Below, piece after piece: positions 8,242 through 18,381 of a stretch of 36,579 nt of DNA. The notes under the pieces are model-generated. The model saw only the letters and a program-made list of their open reading frames with translations. It was not told the origin of the DNA and did not search any database. Position 1 is the stretch's first letter, and each line of letters starts with the position of its first letter. This DNA is from Ideonella paludis (GTDB taxonomy: Bacteria > Pseudomonadota > Gammaproteobacteria > Burkholderiales > Burkholderiaceae_C), in contig NZ_JAGQDG010000012.1 in assembly GCF_018069865.1 (NCBI RefSeq), forward strand, positions 1 through 36,579, written 5' to 3'. Both the position numbers and the translations under genes were made by a program.

Positions 8242-8268
8242 CACGATAACTATTGATATGTTATCGTG
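8242..8268. promoter_or_regulatory. perfect dyad at the start of the toxin-antitoxin operon
   Basis: CACGATAAC (8242-8250) and GTTATCGTG (8260-8268) are exact reverse complements separated by 9 bp in an AT-rich stretch. AbiEi antitoxins repress their own operon by binding inverted repeats at the promoter. The right arm overlaps the GTG start of the antitoxin frame, so occupancy would block both transcription and translation. Confidence 0.6.
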
Positions 8269-9291
8269 CCTATTCAATGTTATGTGGGGCAACCCTTGGT
8301 GAAGCTTGCCGCAACCGTTCTACACCACATCCACGACGTTCTGGGCATTAAAGCATCAGAGGCGAAACCATGGGCGCGAGCCAGCGAACTGCCGTACTTC
8401 CTGCGTGACGCTTTCGAGTTCAGCGAGCTTGAACTGCTGGGGCAGCCGGTGGTGATGGCCATCAGGCGCGATGAGGCCAAACCGTCTCTCAGCGAAGTCG
8501 ACACCTGGCTCGGCAAGGCCAGGGCATTGGCCGGTCAACCGGTGGTTTACGTCACGGATGCTCTGGCCTCTTATGAGCGTCGGCGCCTGATCGCACACAA
8601 GGTTCCGTTCATCGTGCCGGGCAATCAACTCTATCTGCCTGATCTGGGGCTGGACCTACGAGAGTACTTTCGGCAGCGCGCACCTGCCGCAGAGGCAGCG
8701 CTGAGCCCATCCGCACAGGCCATGCTGATCGCCGCCTTGCTGCGCCAGCCTTGGCAAGCTGATTGGCAGCCTTCATTGGTCGCGGCCGAGTTGGGATACA
8801 CGCCCATGACCCTGTCGCGAGCCGTCAAGGAGCTGACATCGGCCGGGCTTGCCGAAGCCTATATGGTCGGTCGCACGCGCTGGTTGAGACTGGGCCTGCC
8901 ACCTGACCAGATCTGGGAGCTTGCAAAGCCCGTACTGCGGACGCCCGTTAAGCGGACTGTTTGGGTCGCTGCCCATGGTGATCTTGCAGACCTGCCCAGC
9001 CGCCTCGCGGGCCAAAGCGCGCTCGCGATCCAATCTATGCTGACCGAGCCGAAGTACCCAGTGTTTGCATTGACCTCCGCAGACTGGAAGGCTGCCACGG
9101 AAGCTGGCGTGTGCGAGCTCCCAGAGCCTGAGGCGGGTGCCCAAGAATGGCAGCTATGGAGCTATAGCCCGGCATTGGTGCACAACACCAACACCGTGGA
9201 TCCACTCTCGCTGATGCTGAGCCTGCAGCAGAGCACCGACGACCGAATCCAGCTCGCACTGGATGAGCTGAAAGAGCGACTTCCATGGTGA
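8266..9291 (+). CDS. AbiEi-like antitoxin/transcriptional regulator of a type IV toxin-antitoxin pair
   Basis: A 341-residue protein. About residues 145-210 form a MarR-type winged helix (ALLRQPWQADWQPSLVAAELGYTPMTLSRAV-like, with recognition-helix sequence TPMTLSRAVKEL). The N-terminal 140 residues are a separate alpha/beta domain I cannot name with confidence. The C-terminal half resembles the variable antitoxin domain. It is called AbiEi-like because it precedes and overlaps by 7 bases (ATGGTGA) a nucleotidyltransferase gene and has an operator dyad at its promoter. In AbiE systems this protein represses the operon and counters the toxin. The start is GTG at 8266; other GTG codons at 8284 and 8299 are possible, as no good ribosome site is visible. 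Confidence 0.65.
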   Translation: MPIQCYVGQPLVKLAATVLHHIHDVLGIKASEAKPWARASELPYFLRDAFEFSELELLGQPVVMAIRRDEAKPSLSEVDTWLGKARALAGQPVVYVTDALASYERRRLIAHKVPFIVPGNQLYLPDLGLDLREYFRQRAPAAEAALSPSAQAMLIAALLRQPWQADWQPSLVAAELGYTPMTLSRAVKELTSAGLAEAYMVGRTRWLRLGLPPDQIWELAKPVLRTPVKRTVWVAAHGDLADLPSRLAGQSALAIQSMLTEPKYPVFALTSADWKAATEAGVCELPEPEAGAQEWQLWSYSPALVHNTNTVDPLSLMLSLQQSTDDRIQLALDELKERLPW

Positions 9292-10067
9292 GGGGCTTGG
9301 AAATCTTTCAGGAACGCTTTGCGGCATACGTCGACCAGTACGTGCTGATTGGCGGCACGGCTGCGGCCTTGACGATGGAGGATGCCGGGCTGGCGTTCCG
9401 CGCCACCAAAGACCTGGACATCGTCCTGCATGTTGAGGCGCTGACCACTGCATTTGGCGAGGCCTTCTGGAGGTTCGTCGAGGACGGAGGCTACGAAATT
9501 CGCCAGGCCAGCGACACTGGAAAGCCCACCTTCTATCGGTTTCAGAAGCCCGCTGACGCTCGCTACCCGGCAATGATTGAGCTGTTCGCGAGAGCCCCCA
9601 CCGGATTCCAGCTGGCTGCAGGGAGTCAGTTGACACCCATCCCTCTCGACGAAGCCGTCTCCAGCTTGTCCGCCATCTTGCTAGACGAGGTCTATTACGC
9701 CTTCATCATGGCTGGGCGCCGCGAAGTCGATGGTCTGCCCTGGGTTGGCGAAGATCGCCTGATTCCTCTCAAAGCCATCGCCTGGTTGGACCTGACGGCG
9801 CGCAAAGAGCAGGGCGCTAAGGTGGACGCGAAGGATGTGCGCAAACACCTCAACGATGTTCTACGCCTCTCGCAACTGCTTGCGCCCACTACACGCATTG
9901 GGGTCGATAAAAAGATCGGCGATGACATGGCGCGGTTCCTTGTCGCCGTTTCAGCCGACGCTTCCATTGATCCGAGAGCGCTGCAGCTTGGAAACGTCTC
10001 CGTTGCTGAGTTGGTCGCCCGAATCGCTCAAGCCTATGACATTCAACTGCCCGCGCAGTTGGTTTGA
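9285..10067 (+). CDS. AbiEii/MenT-like nucleotidyltransferase toxin
   Basis: A 260-residue protein of the DNA polymerase beta-type nucleotidyltransferase fold. The N-terminus has the nucleotide-binding GGTAAAL (23-29) followed by the metal-binding pair in TKDLDIVL (D43, D45). A lysine-containing LIPLKAIAW and an R-rich KD..K.LND region occur in the C-terminal half, as in AbiEii toxins. Characterised relatives (MenT) inactivate tRNA by adding nucleotides to the 3' end; the reaction of this protein is not shown by the sequence. The ATG lies within the last codons of the antitoxin gene, so expression is coupled. Such pairs abort phage infection and stabilise plasmids, consistent with a site between repA and the CRISPR locus. 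Confidence 0.75.
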   Translation: MVRGLEIFQERFAAYVDQYVLIGGTAAALTMEDAGLAFRATKDLDIVLHVEALTTAFGEAFWRFVEDGGYEIRQASDTGKPTFYRFQKPADARYPAMIELFARAPTGFQLAAGSQLTPIPLDEAVSSLSAILLDEVYYAFIMAGRREVDGLPWVGEDRLIPLKAIAWLDLTARKEQGAKVDAKDVRKHLNDVLRLSQLLAPTTRIGVDKKIGDDMARFLVAVSADASIDPRALQLGNVSVAELVARIAQAYDIQLPAQLV

Positions 10068-10582
10068 TGGCTGATCGTTTAGGCACATCGATGGCAGAGG
10101 CTCAAAGGATTCAGTTAACTGTTCTGTTGGCGTTCCTTTGATGTTCGAATGGTTTCCATAGAGCCTACAAGGTGAACTCACTGCGACCGTTACCTGCAGA
10201 GCGCGGCCAAGAGGCAGTCGAAGACTTGCGTACCCCAAAAAGCAAGGGCGCTTCGATAGGTGACAAAGGCAATGAAGTCCCCGTTGCCGCCGCCTCAGTG
10301 CTGGCCGGGTAAAGCGCGCATGGTGCGGGCACGGAGAAGTTCGCAATGGGGCAAGACAACGACGAATGGGGCAACTGTGCTTCACATTACCCAATTTCGA
10401 CCGTTTGGCGGGCGCCTCCAATGGAGGGGAGCATCCGCAGATACTCTGGTTAATTTCAAAGACGGGTGGAAAGTCCGGATTGGGGGACAAGTACCATCCC
10501 AAAAGAGCTGATCGTTTTTACAGTGGCACATCCTATGAGCCACTGACCGAACAGACTGGCTCCATAAACACAGAGGAGAGCC
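10068..10582. other. intergenic region upstream of the cas operon
   Basis: A 515-bp stretch with no supported gene; short open frames on both strands lack family features or good starts. It should hold the cas promoter. The only strong structure is a dyad, CAGTGGC (10521-10527) and GCCACTG (10539-10545), with an 11-bp gap, about 40 bp before cas1. It could be an operator or a short hairpin in the leader. Confidence 0.5.
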
Positions 10583-11575
10583 GTGGTGCAAGACATCTCA
10601 GCCGGCGACTTGAAGTCCATTCTTCATTCCAAGCGCGCCAACATTTATTACCTTGAGCATTGCCGCGTCCTGGTCAATGGTGGGCGTGTGGAGTACGTGA
10701 CCGAGCGCGGCAAAGAGTCGCTGTACTGGAACATTCCCATCGCCAACACCACCACCGTACTGTTGGGAACCGGCACCTCCGTCACCCAAGCAGCCGTCCG
10801 GGAGCTGGCCAAGGCAGGCGTGATGCTGGGTTTTTGCGGTGGCGGTGGTACTCCGCTATTCGCGGGCACCGAGCAATCTCTAGAGGTCGCTTGGCTGCCT
10901 GGGCAAAGCGAGTACCGCCCCACCGAGTATCTGCAGCAGTGGGTGCGATTTTGGTTCCATGACGATTTGAGGCTGGCGGCGGCCCGCAGCTTTCAGGTGG
11001 CCCGACTGGACCGGCTCAGCAGCCACTGGGCACGCAGCAAGTCGCTCAAAGACCAAGGCTTTGAGGCTCCACTTGAGGAGTTGAGCAACCTGATTGCGAC
11101 CAGCAAAGCCGCTATTGGCGCTGCCCGCGATGTGACGGCCCTGCTGACCGAAGAAGGCCGACTCACCAAACAGCTTTACCGCTTAGCGAGCCAGGCCGCC
11201 AAGTATGGCGACTTCACCCGCGCCAAGCGCGGCGAAAGCCACGACGCCGCCAACCAGTTCTTGGACCACGGCAACTACTTGGCCTATGGACTGGGCGCCA
11301 CGGCAGCCTGGGTCTTGGGAGTGCCCCACTCTCTGGCCGTGCTGCACGGCAAAACCCGTCGAGGCGGCTTGGTGTTTGATATCGCAGACCTGATCAAAGA
11401 CGCCGTCATCCTGCCCCAGGCGTTTCTCTCGGCAGCCAAAGGGCACAGCGAGCAAGAGTTTCGGCAAGCCTGCACCGAAACCTTGACGCGCACCGAAGCG
11501 CTGGACTTCATGATCGACACCATCAAGCTCACGGCTGCCACCGTCAGCAAGATGGCGCCCGCCGAGAAGGAGTGA
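10583..11575 (+). CDS. cas1: Cas1 integrase, type I-F
   Basis: A 330-residue Cas1 of the I-F branch. The beta-sheet N-terminus (IYYLEHCRVLVNGGRVEYV) is followed by the all-helical catalytic domain. That domain holds the stretch QFLDHGNYLAYGLGATAAW, then VLHGKTRRGGLVFDIADLIK, which includes the metal-binding histidine and acidic residues. With the Cas2 part of the next protein it cuts and inserts prespacers at the leader end of the array. The start is GTG at 10583 or the adjacent GTG at 10586, behind the GAGGAGAG ribosome site. It is the first gene of the operon; cas2-3 begins 3 bases after its stop, so the two are co-translated. Confidence 0.97.
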   Translation: MVQDISAGDLKSILHSKRANIYYLEHCRVLVNGGRVEYVTERGKESLYWNIPIANTTTVLLGTGTSVTQAAVRELAKAGVMLGFCGGGGTPLFAGTEQSLEVAWLPGQSEYRPTEYLQQWVRFWFHDDLRLAAARSFQVARLDRLSSHWARSKSLKDQGFEAPLEELSNLIATSKAAIGAARDVTALLTEEGRLTKQLYRLASQAAKYGDFTRAKRGESHDAANQFLDHGNYLAYGLGATAAWVLGVPHSLAVLHGKTRRGGLVFDIADLIKDAVILPQAFLSAAKGHSEQEFRQACTETLTRTEALDFMIDTIKLTAATVSKMAPAEKE

Positions 11576-11578
11576 GCC

Positions 11579-14500
11579 ATGAATGTCATGCTCATCTCCC
11601 AGTGCGACAAGCGAGCCCTGACCGAAACCCGCCGCATCCTCGACCAGTTTGCCGAGCGGCGTGGCGACCGCACTTGGCAAACCCCCATCACCCAAGACGG
11701 GTTGGACACCCTGCGCAAACTGCTGCGCAAAACCGCCCGCAAGAACACTGCAGTCGCATGCCATTGGATACGCGGCCTGGACCACAGCGAGCTGCTGTGG
11801 ACGGTGGGTGATGCCTCGCGGTTCAATGAACAAGGAGCGGTGCCCACCAACACAACCACGCGGAATGTGTTGCGTGAGCAACATCAAAACGATTGGCACC
11901 ACGGCGACCTGATCCGCTTGCTGGCGGACATGGCTGGTCTGATGCATGACCTGGGCAAGGCGATCCAAGCGTTTCAAGACCGGCTCAACAACAAGCTAAA
12001 GGGGCGCAACCTCATCCGTCACGAATGGGTGTCCCTGCGGCTGTTGGAGGCCTTTGTGGGCCAGGACACCGACGCTGAATGGCTAGCGCGACTGGCCAGC
12101 CCTTTGGCGGGCAACTCAGACCAATGGTTGAACACGCTCTACCACGACAAACCCAACCAGTCGAATCCTTCTCCATTTAAGCGTCTTGCCCACGCGCCTT
12201 TGGCCTCGGCTTTGGGCTGGCTGGTTGTGACGCATCACCGCTTGCCTGTACTTCCGTTCCAATCCACGTTTCAAGCCAGTTTGGTTGAGGCGGGCCTCGG
12301 GCAAGTCATCGCCGACTGGAACGAAGAAGAGTTCAAAAACGCTACTGCGGACACCCTGAAGCCGTACTGGACATTCCCACACGGGCTCCCGGTCAGCACC
12401 CCGGAGTGGCAACACCGGGCGGCGCGCATCGCTAAGCGCTTGGGCGCCTATGCGGGCACCGAAGCAGCGCTTGGCCTGATGAACAACCCTTATGTGCTGC
12501 ACTTGGCGCGCCTGGCCCTAATGCTGGCTGACCACCACTATTCCAGTCTTGAGGTCGACGCCGACAACAAGGCCGTTCGAGGCCGTGTGACGATCGCCGA
12601 GCCCAGCAAATTGGCCGCCAACACACGGCGAGACAAGCACGGCAAGTCACACACCAACCAAAGCTTGGATGAACATCTGGTCGGTGTCGCTCAACATAGC
12701 GCTGAGGTCGCCAGATTCTTGCCCTTGTTTGAGCGCCATCTCCCCCGGCTTGCCAAGCATCGCAAGCTCAAACAGCGCTCAGAGAGTGAACGCTTTCGTT
12801 GGCAAGACAAAGCCTTTGAGTTGGCCAGCAGCCTGCGCACGCAAAGCCAAGAGCATGGTGCCTTCATCGTCAACATGGCCTCTACGGGTTGCGGCAAAAC
12901 GCTGGCCAATGCCCGCATCATGTATGGCTTGGCAGACCCACTTCTTGGCATGCGCTGCGCCTTCGCCATGGGTTTACGAACGCTCACCCTACAAACCGGC
13001 CAGGCCTTCCGGCAACTCTTGAACCTGGACGACGACGAGCTGGCTATCCGCGTAGGTGGTGCCCCCAACCGTATGCTGTTTGAGCACTATGAGCAGGAAG
13101 CTGAGGCGACTGGCTCGGCTTCACGCCAAGGCTTGATCGAAGAAGATAGCCATGTGCTCTATGAAGGGCAGCAGGACAAGCACCCCCTGCTCAAGCGCGC
13201 CGTGGCTGACCCTGAAGTACGCAAACTGCTGCTCGCCCCCATCTTGGTGTGCACAGTGGACCACCTCACTCCGGCCACGGAGAGTCAGCGGGGTGGTCGC
13301 CAAATTGCCCCCATGCTGCGGTTGATGAGCGGCGACTTGGTGCTCGACGAGCCGGATGACTTCGACTTGAGCGATCTTCCCGCGCTGACACGCTTGGTGC
13401 ATTGGGCTGGGCTGCTGGGTTCGCGGGTGCTACTGTCCTCAGCCACCTTGCCTCCGGCCTTGATTCAAGGTCTTTATGAGGCTTACGCTGCGGGACGAAG
13501 GCAATACCAAGCCAACCGTGGAGCGCGTCGGCAAGGTGGCGAAGCCACGCCACCAATTTGCTGTATGTGGACGGACGAGTTCGCCCAGCACCACGCCCAC
13601 ACCGCTGCGCCAGACGACTTTGCCAAGCATCATCAAGACTTCGTGCATGCCCGCGCACAAGCGCTGGACAAGCAGGCAGAGGCGCCTCGGCGCCGTGTCG
13701 CGTTGCGCCCCTTGGAGGGCTTGGCGAGAGACAAAGTCGAAGCCTGCAAAGCCTTTGCTGCTTCGGCCTTGCAGTCTGCATTCGATCTGCATAGCCACAA
13801 CCACAGCCTAGATCCCCGCTCCGGCAAGCGCGTCAGCTTTGGCCTCGTTCGCATGGCCAATGTGGAGCCGCTGATTCAAGTGGCCCGTGCGATGTTTGCC
13901 AGTGAAGCCCCCAAGGGAGTACGGGTGCATTTGTGCGTGTATCACTCGCGTCATCCGCTGTTGATTCGGTCCTCGATTGAGAGGCAGTTGGATACCACCC
14001 TCAAGCGCCATAGTCCGGAGGCCGTTTTCGATTTACCGGGCATCCGTGAACGTCTTGAAGGCAGCGTCGAGGACGACCATTTGTTCATCGTGCTGGGTTC
14101 GCCGGTGACCGAGGTTGGGCGAGACCATGACTACGACTGGGCCGTGGTGGAGCCATCGTCCCTGCGCTCTCTGATTCAGCTCTTGGGCCGGGTGCGGCGA
14201 CATCGCCCCGGAGAGCACGCCCACACCAATGTGCAGGTGTTCAGCCGCAATTTGCGCAGCTTCACCGACCCATCCCGTGCAGCCTTTTGCAAACCTGGCT
14301 TTGAAACCGACGATGGGGCCTTCCGTCTGGCCACCCACGACCTGCATGACCTGCTCGACATCGAAGCGCTGACAACGCTGGACGCGCGGCCGCGCATTGT
14401 TTGTGACGGCAATCAGCTGCTGAGCCCGCAAAGCCGGCTGGCCGACTTGGAGCACGCTCGCATGCGCGACCAGATGCTGCCGAAGGTGCCGCCCAAGTCC

Positions 14501-14953
14501 GGCAGAAAGGGCGGCTCGGGGCCTCTCGAAGCCAATGCCAGTACGTGGTGGCGGATTCAGCCCCAACAAGCTTTGCTCACTGGTTTGCTCCAGCAACAGC
14601 AGCCCTTTCGAGATGATTCGAATCAACGCGAAGTCTCGCTGGTGTTGTTGCCCAATGAAGACCGTGATGACTATGTGCTCCACCAAGTGGAGAAGCTCAA
14701 GGGCGGGAGGCCGGACGAAAAGCTCTACACCTCCGCAGAAGGGCTGCATCGACGCCTGCCTGATGCGGCACTGGACAACCCTAGTGTTTCAGTCTGGGGC
14801 GCACAGGACTACATGGCCGAGTTGACCGCGTTGGCTGAGTCCATGGATCGCCCTTTGGACTGGTGTGCGGAGCGGTTCGGGACGGTGAACGTCCCGGCAA
14901 GCGAAGCTGGGTGGATATCACACCCCTCGCTTGGACTTTGGAAGAGGAGGTGA
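11579..14953 (+). CDS. cas3: Cas2-Cas3 fusion nuclease-helicase, type I-F
   Basis: 1,124 residues, the usual size for the I-F Cas2/3 fusion. Residues 1 to about 95 are the Cas2 domain that docks Cas1. The HD nuclease domain follows with LMHDLGKA (H123-D124) and further histidines (for example H219-H220). The SF2 helicase carries Walker A ASTGCGKT (434-441), a DEAD-type box LDEPD (589-593), motif III SSAT and motif VI QLLGRVRRHR, with a C-terminal accessory domain. The HD and Walker residues I can see are intact. It is recruited by the Csy complex after R-loop formation and degrades the displaced strand of the target; in the fused form it also joins adaptation. csy1 starts 42 bases downstream. 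Confidence 0.97.
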   Translation: MNVMLISQCDKRALTETRRILDQFAERRGDRTWQTPITQDGLDTLRKLLRKTARKNTAVACHWIRGLDHSELLWTVGDASRFNEQGAVPTNTTTRNVLREQHQNDWHHGDLIRLLADMAGLMHDLGKAIQAFQDRLNNKLKGRNLIRHEWVSLRLLEAFVGQDTDAEWLARLASPLAGNSDQWLNTLYHDKPNQSNPSPFKRLAHAPLASALGWLVVTHHRLPVLPFQSTFQASLVEAGLGQVIADWNEEEFKNATADTLKPYWTFPHGLPVSTPEWQHRAARIAKRLGAYAGTEAALGLMNNPYVLHLARLALMLADHHYSSLEVDADNKAVRGRVTIAEPSKLAANTRRDKHGKSHTNQSLDEHLVGVAQHSAEVARFLPLFERHLPRLAKHRKLKQRSESERFRWQDKAFELASSLRTQSQEHGAFIVNMASTGCGKTLANARIMYGLADPLLGMRCAFAMGLRTLTLQTGQAFRQLLNLDDDELAIRVGGAPNRMLFEHYEQEAEATGSASRQGLIEEDSHVLYEGQQDKHPLLKRAVADPEVRKLLLAPILVCTVDHLTPATESQRGGRQIAPMLRLMSGDLVLDEPDDFDLSDLPALTRLVHWAGLLGSRVLLSSATLPPALIQGLYEAYAAGRRQYQANRGARRQGGEATPPICCMWTDEFAQHHAHTAAPDDFAKHHQDFVHARAQALDKQAEAPRRRVALRPLEGLARDKVEACKAFAASALQSAFDLHSHNHSLDPRSGKRVSFGLVRMANVEPLIQVARAMFASEAPKGVRVHLCVYHSRHPLLIRSSIERQLDTTLKRHSPEAVFDLPGIRERLEGSVEDDHLFIVLGSPVTEVGRDHDYDWAVVEPSSLRSLIQLLGRVRRHRPGEHAHTNVQVFSRNLRSFTDPSRAAFCKPGFETDDGAFRLATHDLHDLLDIEALTTLDARPRIVCDGNQLLSPQSRLADLEHARMRDQMLPKVPPKSGRKGGSGPLEANASTWWRIQPQQALLTGLLQQQQPFRDDSNQREVSLVLLPNEDRDDYVLHQVEKLKGGRPDEKLYTSAEGLHRRLPDAALDNPSVSVWGAQDYMAELTALAESMDRPLDWCAERFGTVNVPASEAGWISHPSLGLWKRR

Positions 14954-14995
14954 ACTACCCGAACTGAATCCAAACTAGCAAACAGGGGAACATCT

Positions 14996-16315
14996 ATGGA
15001 AACTAAACAGACCGAACGCTCAATGCGGCTAAAGGCCGCCATCGAATCGCATCTCGCGGACCGAATAGCTAGGGGCATCGAGAGATATCCTGGCGACGAC
15101 CGCGCATCAGTCGAACGCCGACAGCAAATCCGAGACGGACTCGACTTTCAAGGGCTCGTCCAATCTGCAAGAGAGTTTGAAGGGCAGATTCAGATTGCAT
15201 CTCATATCGCCAAGGGCATTCATCCGGACATCAAGGTAAAGAAGGCCACCAACCTTCTCGTTAATCCGGCAAATATGGCCGCCCACGTCTATGTGGGTTC
15301 GCGCGTGCTGGACGCCGACACCCCTGGAGATGCAACAGGGAATGGAAGCTATGTCAAGAAGGCTTATGAGCTCAATCGTCTTCTTACCCTTGAGTTCGAA
15401 GGTCAGCGGATATATGCCTGGCTGAAGCAGGAAGATACCGACACGGTATATGTGTTTACTGCTGGTTTGGCTGACAAAGGCACGGTGCAAGCTTTGATCT
15501 CACTCGGTGAGCCAAGGTGCGCAGGCGTCTCATCTTCCCAACTCGCGAAGCAGATTTACTGGCTGTTGGATGAAGACGAAGTGTCCGCCCACGATGACGG
15601 CGCTTACCACTTGCTGGCTCCGCTTTATCCCACGTCGCTGATTCATCGTGTCTACCAGCAATTGCAAGACGACCGCTTCAGCGATGAAGCCAAAGCTGCA
15701 CGCGCTGCTCGAAAGGAAGGTACGCACCACGCACGGCCTGTGCGGGAGTATTCCGACTTGGCTATTCAGAAGTTGGGAGGCACCAAGCCCCAGAACATCA
15801 GCCAACTGAACAGCGAGCGCCGAGGCGACAACTGTTTGTTGGCCTCTGTACCGCCGGTGTGGAAGTCCGCAGCGGTGCGCCCCCTGCTGGGTGTGAGCAG
15901 CTTGTTCAAGGTGTGGGGCCGTCGGCCCAGCGTGTCACAGCAGGCACGTGCGTTGCGCCGGTTTCTGGAGGGCAAGCCGCCAGCCAATTTGGAGACTCGA
16001 GAGCGTGTGCGTGCTTGGGTCGAAGCATTGGTGGATGAGCTGATCCAGTTTCAAGCCGAGCTGCTGACGCTGGAGCCCGGATGGAGCCAGTCTGAAGACT
16101 GCGACCTACCCATGGCGCAGCGCATCTGGCTAGACCCTGAAGGGCAACCCTCTAGCAACCCGCTTGAAGAAGCCGAGGAAGCCATTGCAGGCGACTTTGC
16201 CCGCTGGGTGAACACGCAACTTCGTAACCCACTACCTGTTGGTGACAACGAGTTTGTGGAGTGGCGAAAGCTCGCGCATGAACAACTCCAAGCCCTCGCC
16301 CGGGAGGCCGCATGA
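14996..16315 (+). CDS. csy1: Csy1 (Cas8f), large subunit of the I-F Csy complex
   Basis: 439 residues, the normal length for Cas8f. It has a charged helical N-terminus and the I-F signature segments KKATNLLVNPANMAAHVYVG, SRRPSV-type loops and a helical C-terminal bundle. In the Csy complex, Cas8f with Cas5f caps the 5' handle of the crRNA, reads the GG/CC PAM and recruits Cas2/3. The ATG at 14996 is preceded by AGGGG. Its stop overlaps the csy2 start (16312-16315, ATGA). Csy1 is the least conserved Csy protein, so the call leans partly on position in an otherwise canonical operon. Confidence 0.93.
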   Translation: METKQTERSMRLKAAIESHLADRIARGIERYPGDDRASVERRQQIRDGLDFQGLVQSAREFEGQIQIASHIAKGIHPDIKVKKATNLLVNPANMAAHVYVGSRVLDADTPGDATGNGSYVKKAYELNRLLTLEFEGQRIYAWLKQEDTDTVYVFTAGLADKGTVQALISLGEPRCAGVSSSQLAKQIYWLLDEDEVSAHDDGAYHLLAPLYPTSLIHRVYQQLQDDRFSDEAKAARAARKEGTHHARPVREYSDLAIQKLGGTKPQNISQLNSERRGDNCLLASVPPVWKSAAVRPLLGVSSLFKVWGRRPSVSQQARALRRFLEGKPPANLETRERVRAWVEALVDELIQFQAELLTLEPGWSQSEDCDLPMAQRIWLDPEGQPSSNPLEEAEEAIAGDFARWVNTQLRNPLPVGDNEFVEWRKLAHEQLQALAREAA

Positions 16316-17313
16316 ACACACCCATGATTGCGGACAAGCCCGAACATTGGGCGGTGCTGGTGCTGCCACGGCTTCGGGTTCAGAACGCGAACGCCATCTC
16401 CAGCCCAATGACCTGGGGCTTCCCGGCCATGACGGCCTTTCTGGGTCTGATGACGAGCCTGGAGCGGCGCTTAGGGGCCGACGCAGGTATTGCCTTTAAG
16501 GCCGTGGGCGTGGTCTGCCATGACTTTGAAGCCCAAGTCACCACCGAAGGCTTCACGCGGGCGTTTCATCTGACTCGCAACCCGGTTGGCGCGGATGGCA
16601 GCACAGCTGGCATTGTGGAAGAAGGCCGGGTGCATTTGGAGCTGACCTTGGTGTTCAGCGTGCGTCTATCGACTGCACTGCTTGGCGACGCAGAGCGGCA
16701 AGCGCTCGCTGACCGTGTCGCACATGAAGTGTCGGGCATGCGGTTGGCAGGCGGCAGTGTGATGCCGGCGCTGTCTGGCCATCGCAAGCGTCGGCCTAAG
16801 CCATTCTTGGCGCTGGAGGCGGAAGGGCAAGAGGAACAGCGGCTGCAGATGCGCAAACTAGCACGCATGTGTCTGCCTGGCTTTGCGCTCGTGTCTCGCG
16901 ACGACCTGCTGGCAAGCCGCCTGAGTCAGATGCGAACCACGGCGCCCGAGGCCAATGCGCTAGATGCGTGGCTAGACCTCTCTCGCTGGAATCACCGCGC
17001 CGTGCAGTCTGATGACGGTGAGGTCACTTGGCAGACAGATCCCCGCCAGGGCTGGACCGTGCCCATTCCGGTGGGGTACACGGCGCTGTCTGAGCTGTAC
17101 GCCCCCGGCACTGTGAACGGTGCGAGAGACACCAAGACGCCATTTCGGTTTGTGGAGACGATTTGGTCCATGGGCCAGTGGATCAGCCCCCACCGACTGA
17201 AGCGCTTGGACGACCTGCTTTGGTATGCGCGTACCGAAGGCGAGAAGCAAGCCACCTACCGTTGCTGTAACGACTACACCCCTGGCACCCCGGCCGACAC
17301 GGCCACCGCCTGA
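16312..17313 (+). CDS. csy2: Csy2 (Cas5f) subunit of the I-F Csy complex
   Basis: 333 residues (characterised Cas5f is about 327). It begins with the RAMP-type segment [20 protein letters not shown] and carries [19 protein letters not shown], where invariant glycine and arginine positions of Csy2 are visible. It binds the 5' handle of the crRNA together with Csy1. A 4-base overlap with csy1 couples translation and the one-to-one complex. The C-terminal end (YRCCNDY...) is intact; csy3 begins 29 bases after its stop. Confidence 0.95.
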   Translation: MNTPMIADKPEHWAVLVLPRLRVQNANAISSPMTWGFPAMTAFLGLMTSLERRLGADAGIAFKAVGVVCHDFEAQVTTEGFTRAFHLTRNPVGADGSTAGIVEEGRVHLELTLVFSVRLSTALLGDAERQALADRVAHEVSGMRLAGGSVMPALSGHRKRRPKPFLALEAEGQEEQRLQMRKLARMCLPGFALVSRDDLLASRLSQMRTTAPEANALDAWLDLSRWNHRAVQSDDGEVTWQTDPRQGWTVPIPVGYTALSELYAPGTVNGARDTKTPFRFVETIWSMGQWISPHRLKRLDDLLWYARTEGEKQATYRCCNDYTPGTPADTATA

Positions 17314-17342
17314 CATTCATTCAAATTCAAGGAGATTCAAAC

Positions 17343-18377
17343 ATGGCTACTGCCAATACCCTCAAGACCGCATCCGTTCTCGCCTTTGAGCGCAAGCTGG
17401 ACCCGTCCGACGCCCTGTTGTTTTCGGGCTCGTGGAACGCGCGTCAAAGCGATGCCGGTTGGACGCCCATCACCGTGCGCGAAAAGTCTGTGCGCGGCAC
17501 CATTTCTAACCGCCTCAAGACCAAGGACCAAGACCCAGCGAAGCTGGATGCCGCCATCGAGAACCCCAACCTTCAAACAGTTGATGTCGCCACGCTGCCT
17601 GCTGAGGCTGACACACTGAAGGCGAGCTTCTCTTTGCGTGTGCTCAGCGGTGCGGGCACACCGAATGCCTGCAATAACGCCGACTATCAAGCCAAGCTGC
17701 TCGCCACCGTACGTGGCTATGTCGAGAGCGTTGGCTTTGGCGAGCTCGCGTCTCGCTATGCCTACAACTTGGCCAATGGCCGCTTCCTGTGGCGCAACCG
17801 GGTCGGTGCGGAGCAGGTGGAAGTACAGGTGCAGCACATCGTCAACGGTGCCGCTGCCAAGACCTGGACGTTCGACGGCTTGTCGCTGTCATTGCGCGGC
17901 TTCGAAGCAGGCACGGCTGCTGCATCCCTCAAGGAGTTGGGCGATGTGATCGCCGCAGGCTTGAGCGGCAAGACACACGTCTTGCTTCAAGTCACCGCCT
18001 TTGCCCGTCTGGGTGCGGGGCAAGAGGTGTACCCCTCCCAAGAGCTGATCTTGGACAAGGCCAGCACGGGCAAGAGCAAAACGCTGTACGTGGTGAGCGG
18101 CGTGGCAGGCATTCACTCTCAGAAGCTGGGCAACGCCATCCGCACCATTGACACCTGGCACCCTGAGGCGGCCGAAGTCGGCCCCATCGCGGTGGAGCCC
18201 TACGGCTCTATCACGACGCTGGGCAAGGCCTGCCGCAAGCCGGGCGACAAGATCGACTTCTACAACCTGCTGGACAACTGGCTGCTGAAGGACAAAGTGC
18301 CCGCATTGGAGCAGCAGCACTTTGTGATGGCCACGCTGATCCGCGGCGGTGTGTTTGGCGATGCAGGCAAGGAATGA
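17343..18377 (+). CDS. csy3: Csy3 (Cas7f) backbone subunit of the I-F Csy complex
   Basis: 344 residues (known Cas7f is about 342). The N-terminus [20 protein letters not shown] and the internal [17 protein letters not shown] segment are typical of Csy3. Six copies polymerise along the spacer part of the crRNA and form the backbone that reads the target strand. The ATG has a good ribosome site (AAGGAGATT) eight or so bases upstream, as expected for the most abundant subunit. csy4 starts 4 bases after the stop. Confidence 0.97.
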   Translation: MATANTLKTASVLAFERKLDPSDALLFSGSWNARQSDAGWTPITVREKSVRGTISNRLKTKDQDPAKLDAAIENPNLQTVDVATLPAEADTLKASFSLRVLSGAGTPNACNNADYQAKLLATVRGYVESVGFGELASRYAYNLANGRFLWRNRVGAEQVEVQVQHIVNGAAAKTWTFDGLSLSLRGFEAGTAAASLKELGDVIAAGLSGKTHVLLQVTAFARLGAGQEVYPSQELILDKASTGKSKTLYVVSGVAGIHSQKLGNAIRTIDTWHPEAAEVGPIAVEPYGSITTLGKACRKPGDKIDFYNLLDNWLLKDKVPALEQQHFVMATLIRGGVFGDAGKE

Positions 18378-18381
18378 GGCC

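Noticed and set aside
10165-10656. Several overlapping open frames upstream of cas1 on both strands
   Set aside because: No family features, no ribosome sites, and mutual overlap; treated as intergenic.
11183-14749. Large antisense frames opposite cas1 and cas2-3
   Set aside because: Antisense shadows common in GC-rich coding DNA; low-complexity, with no domain signal.
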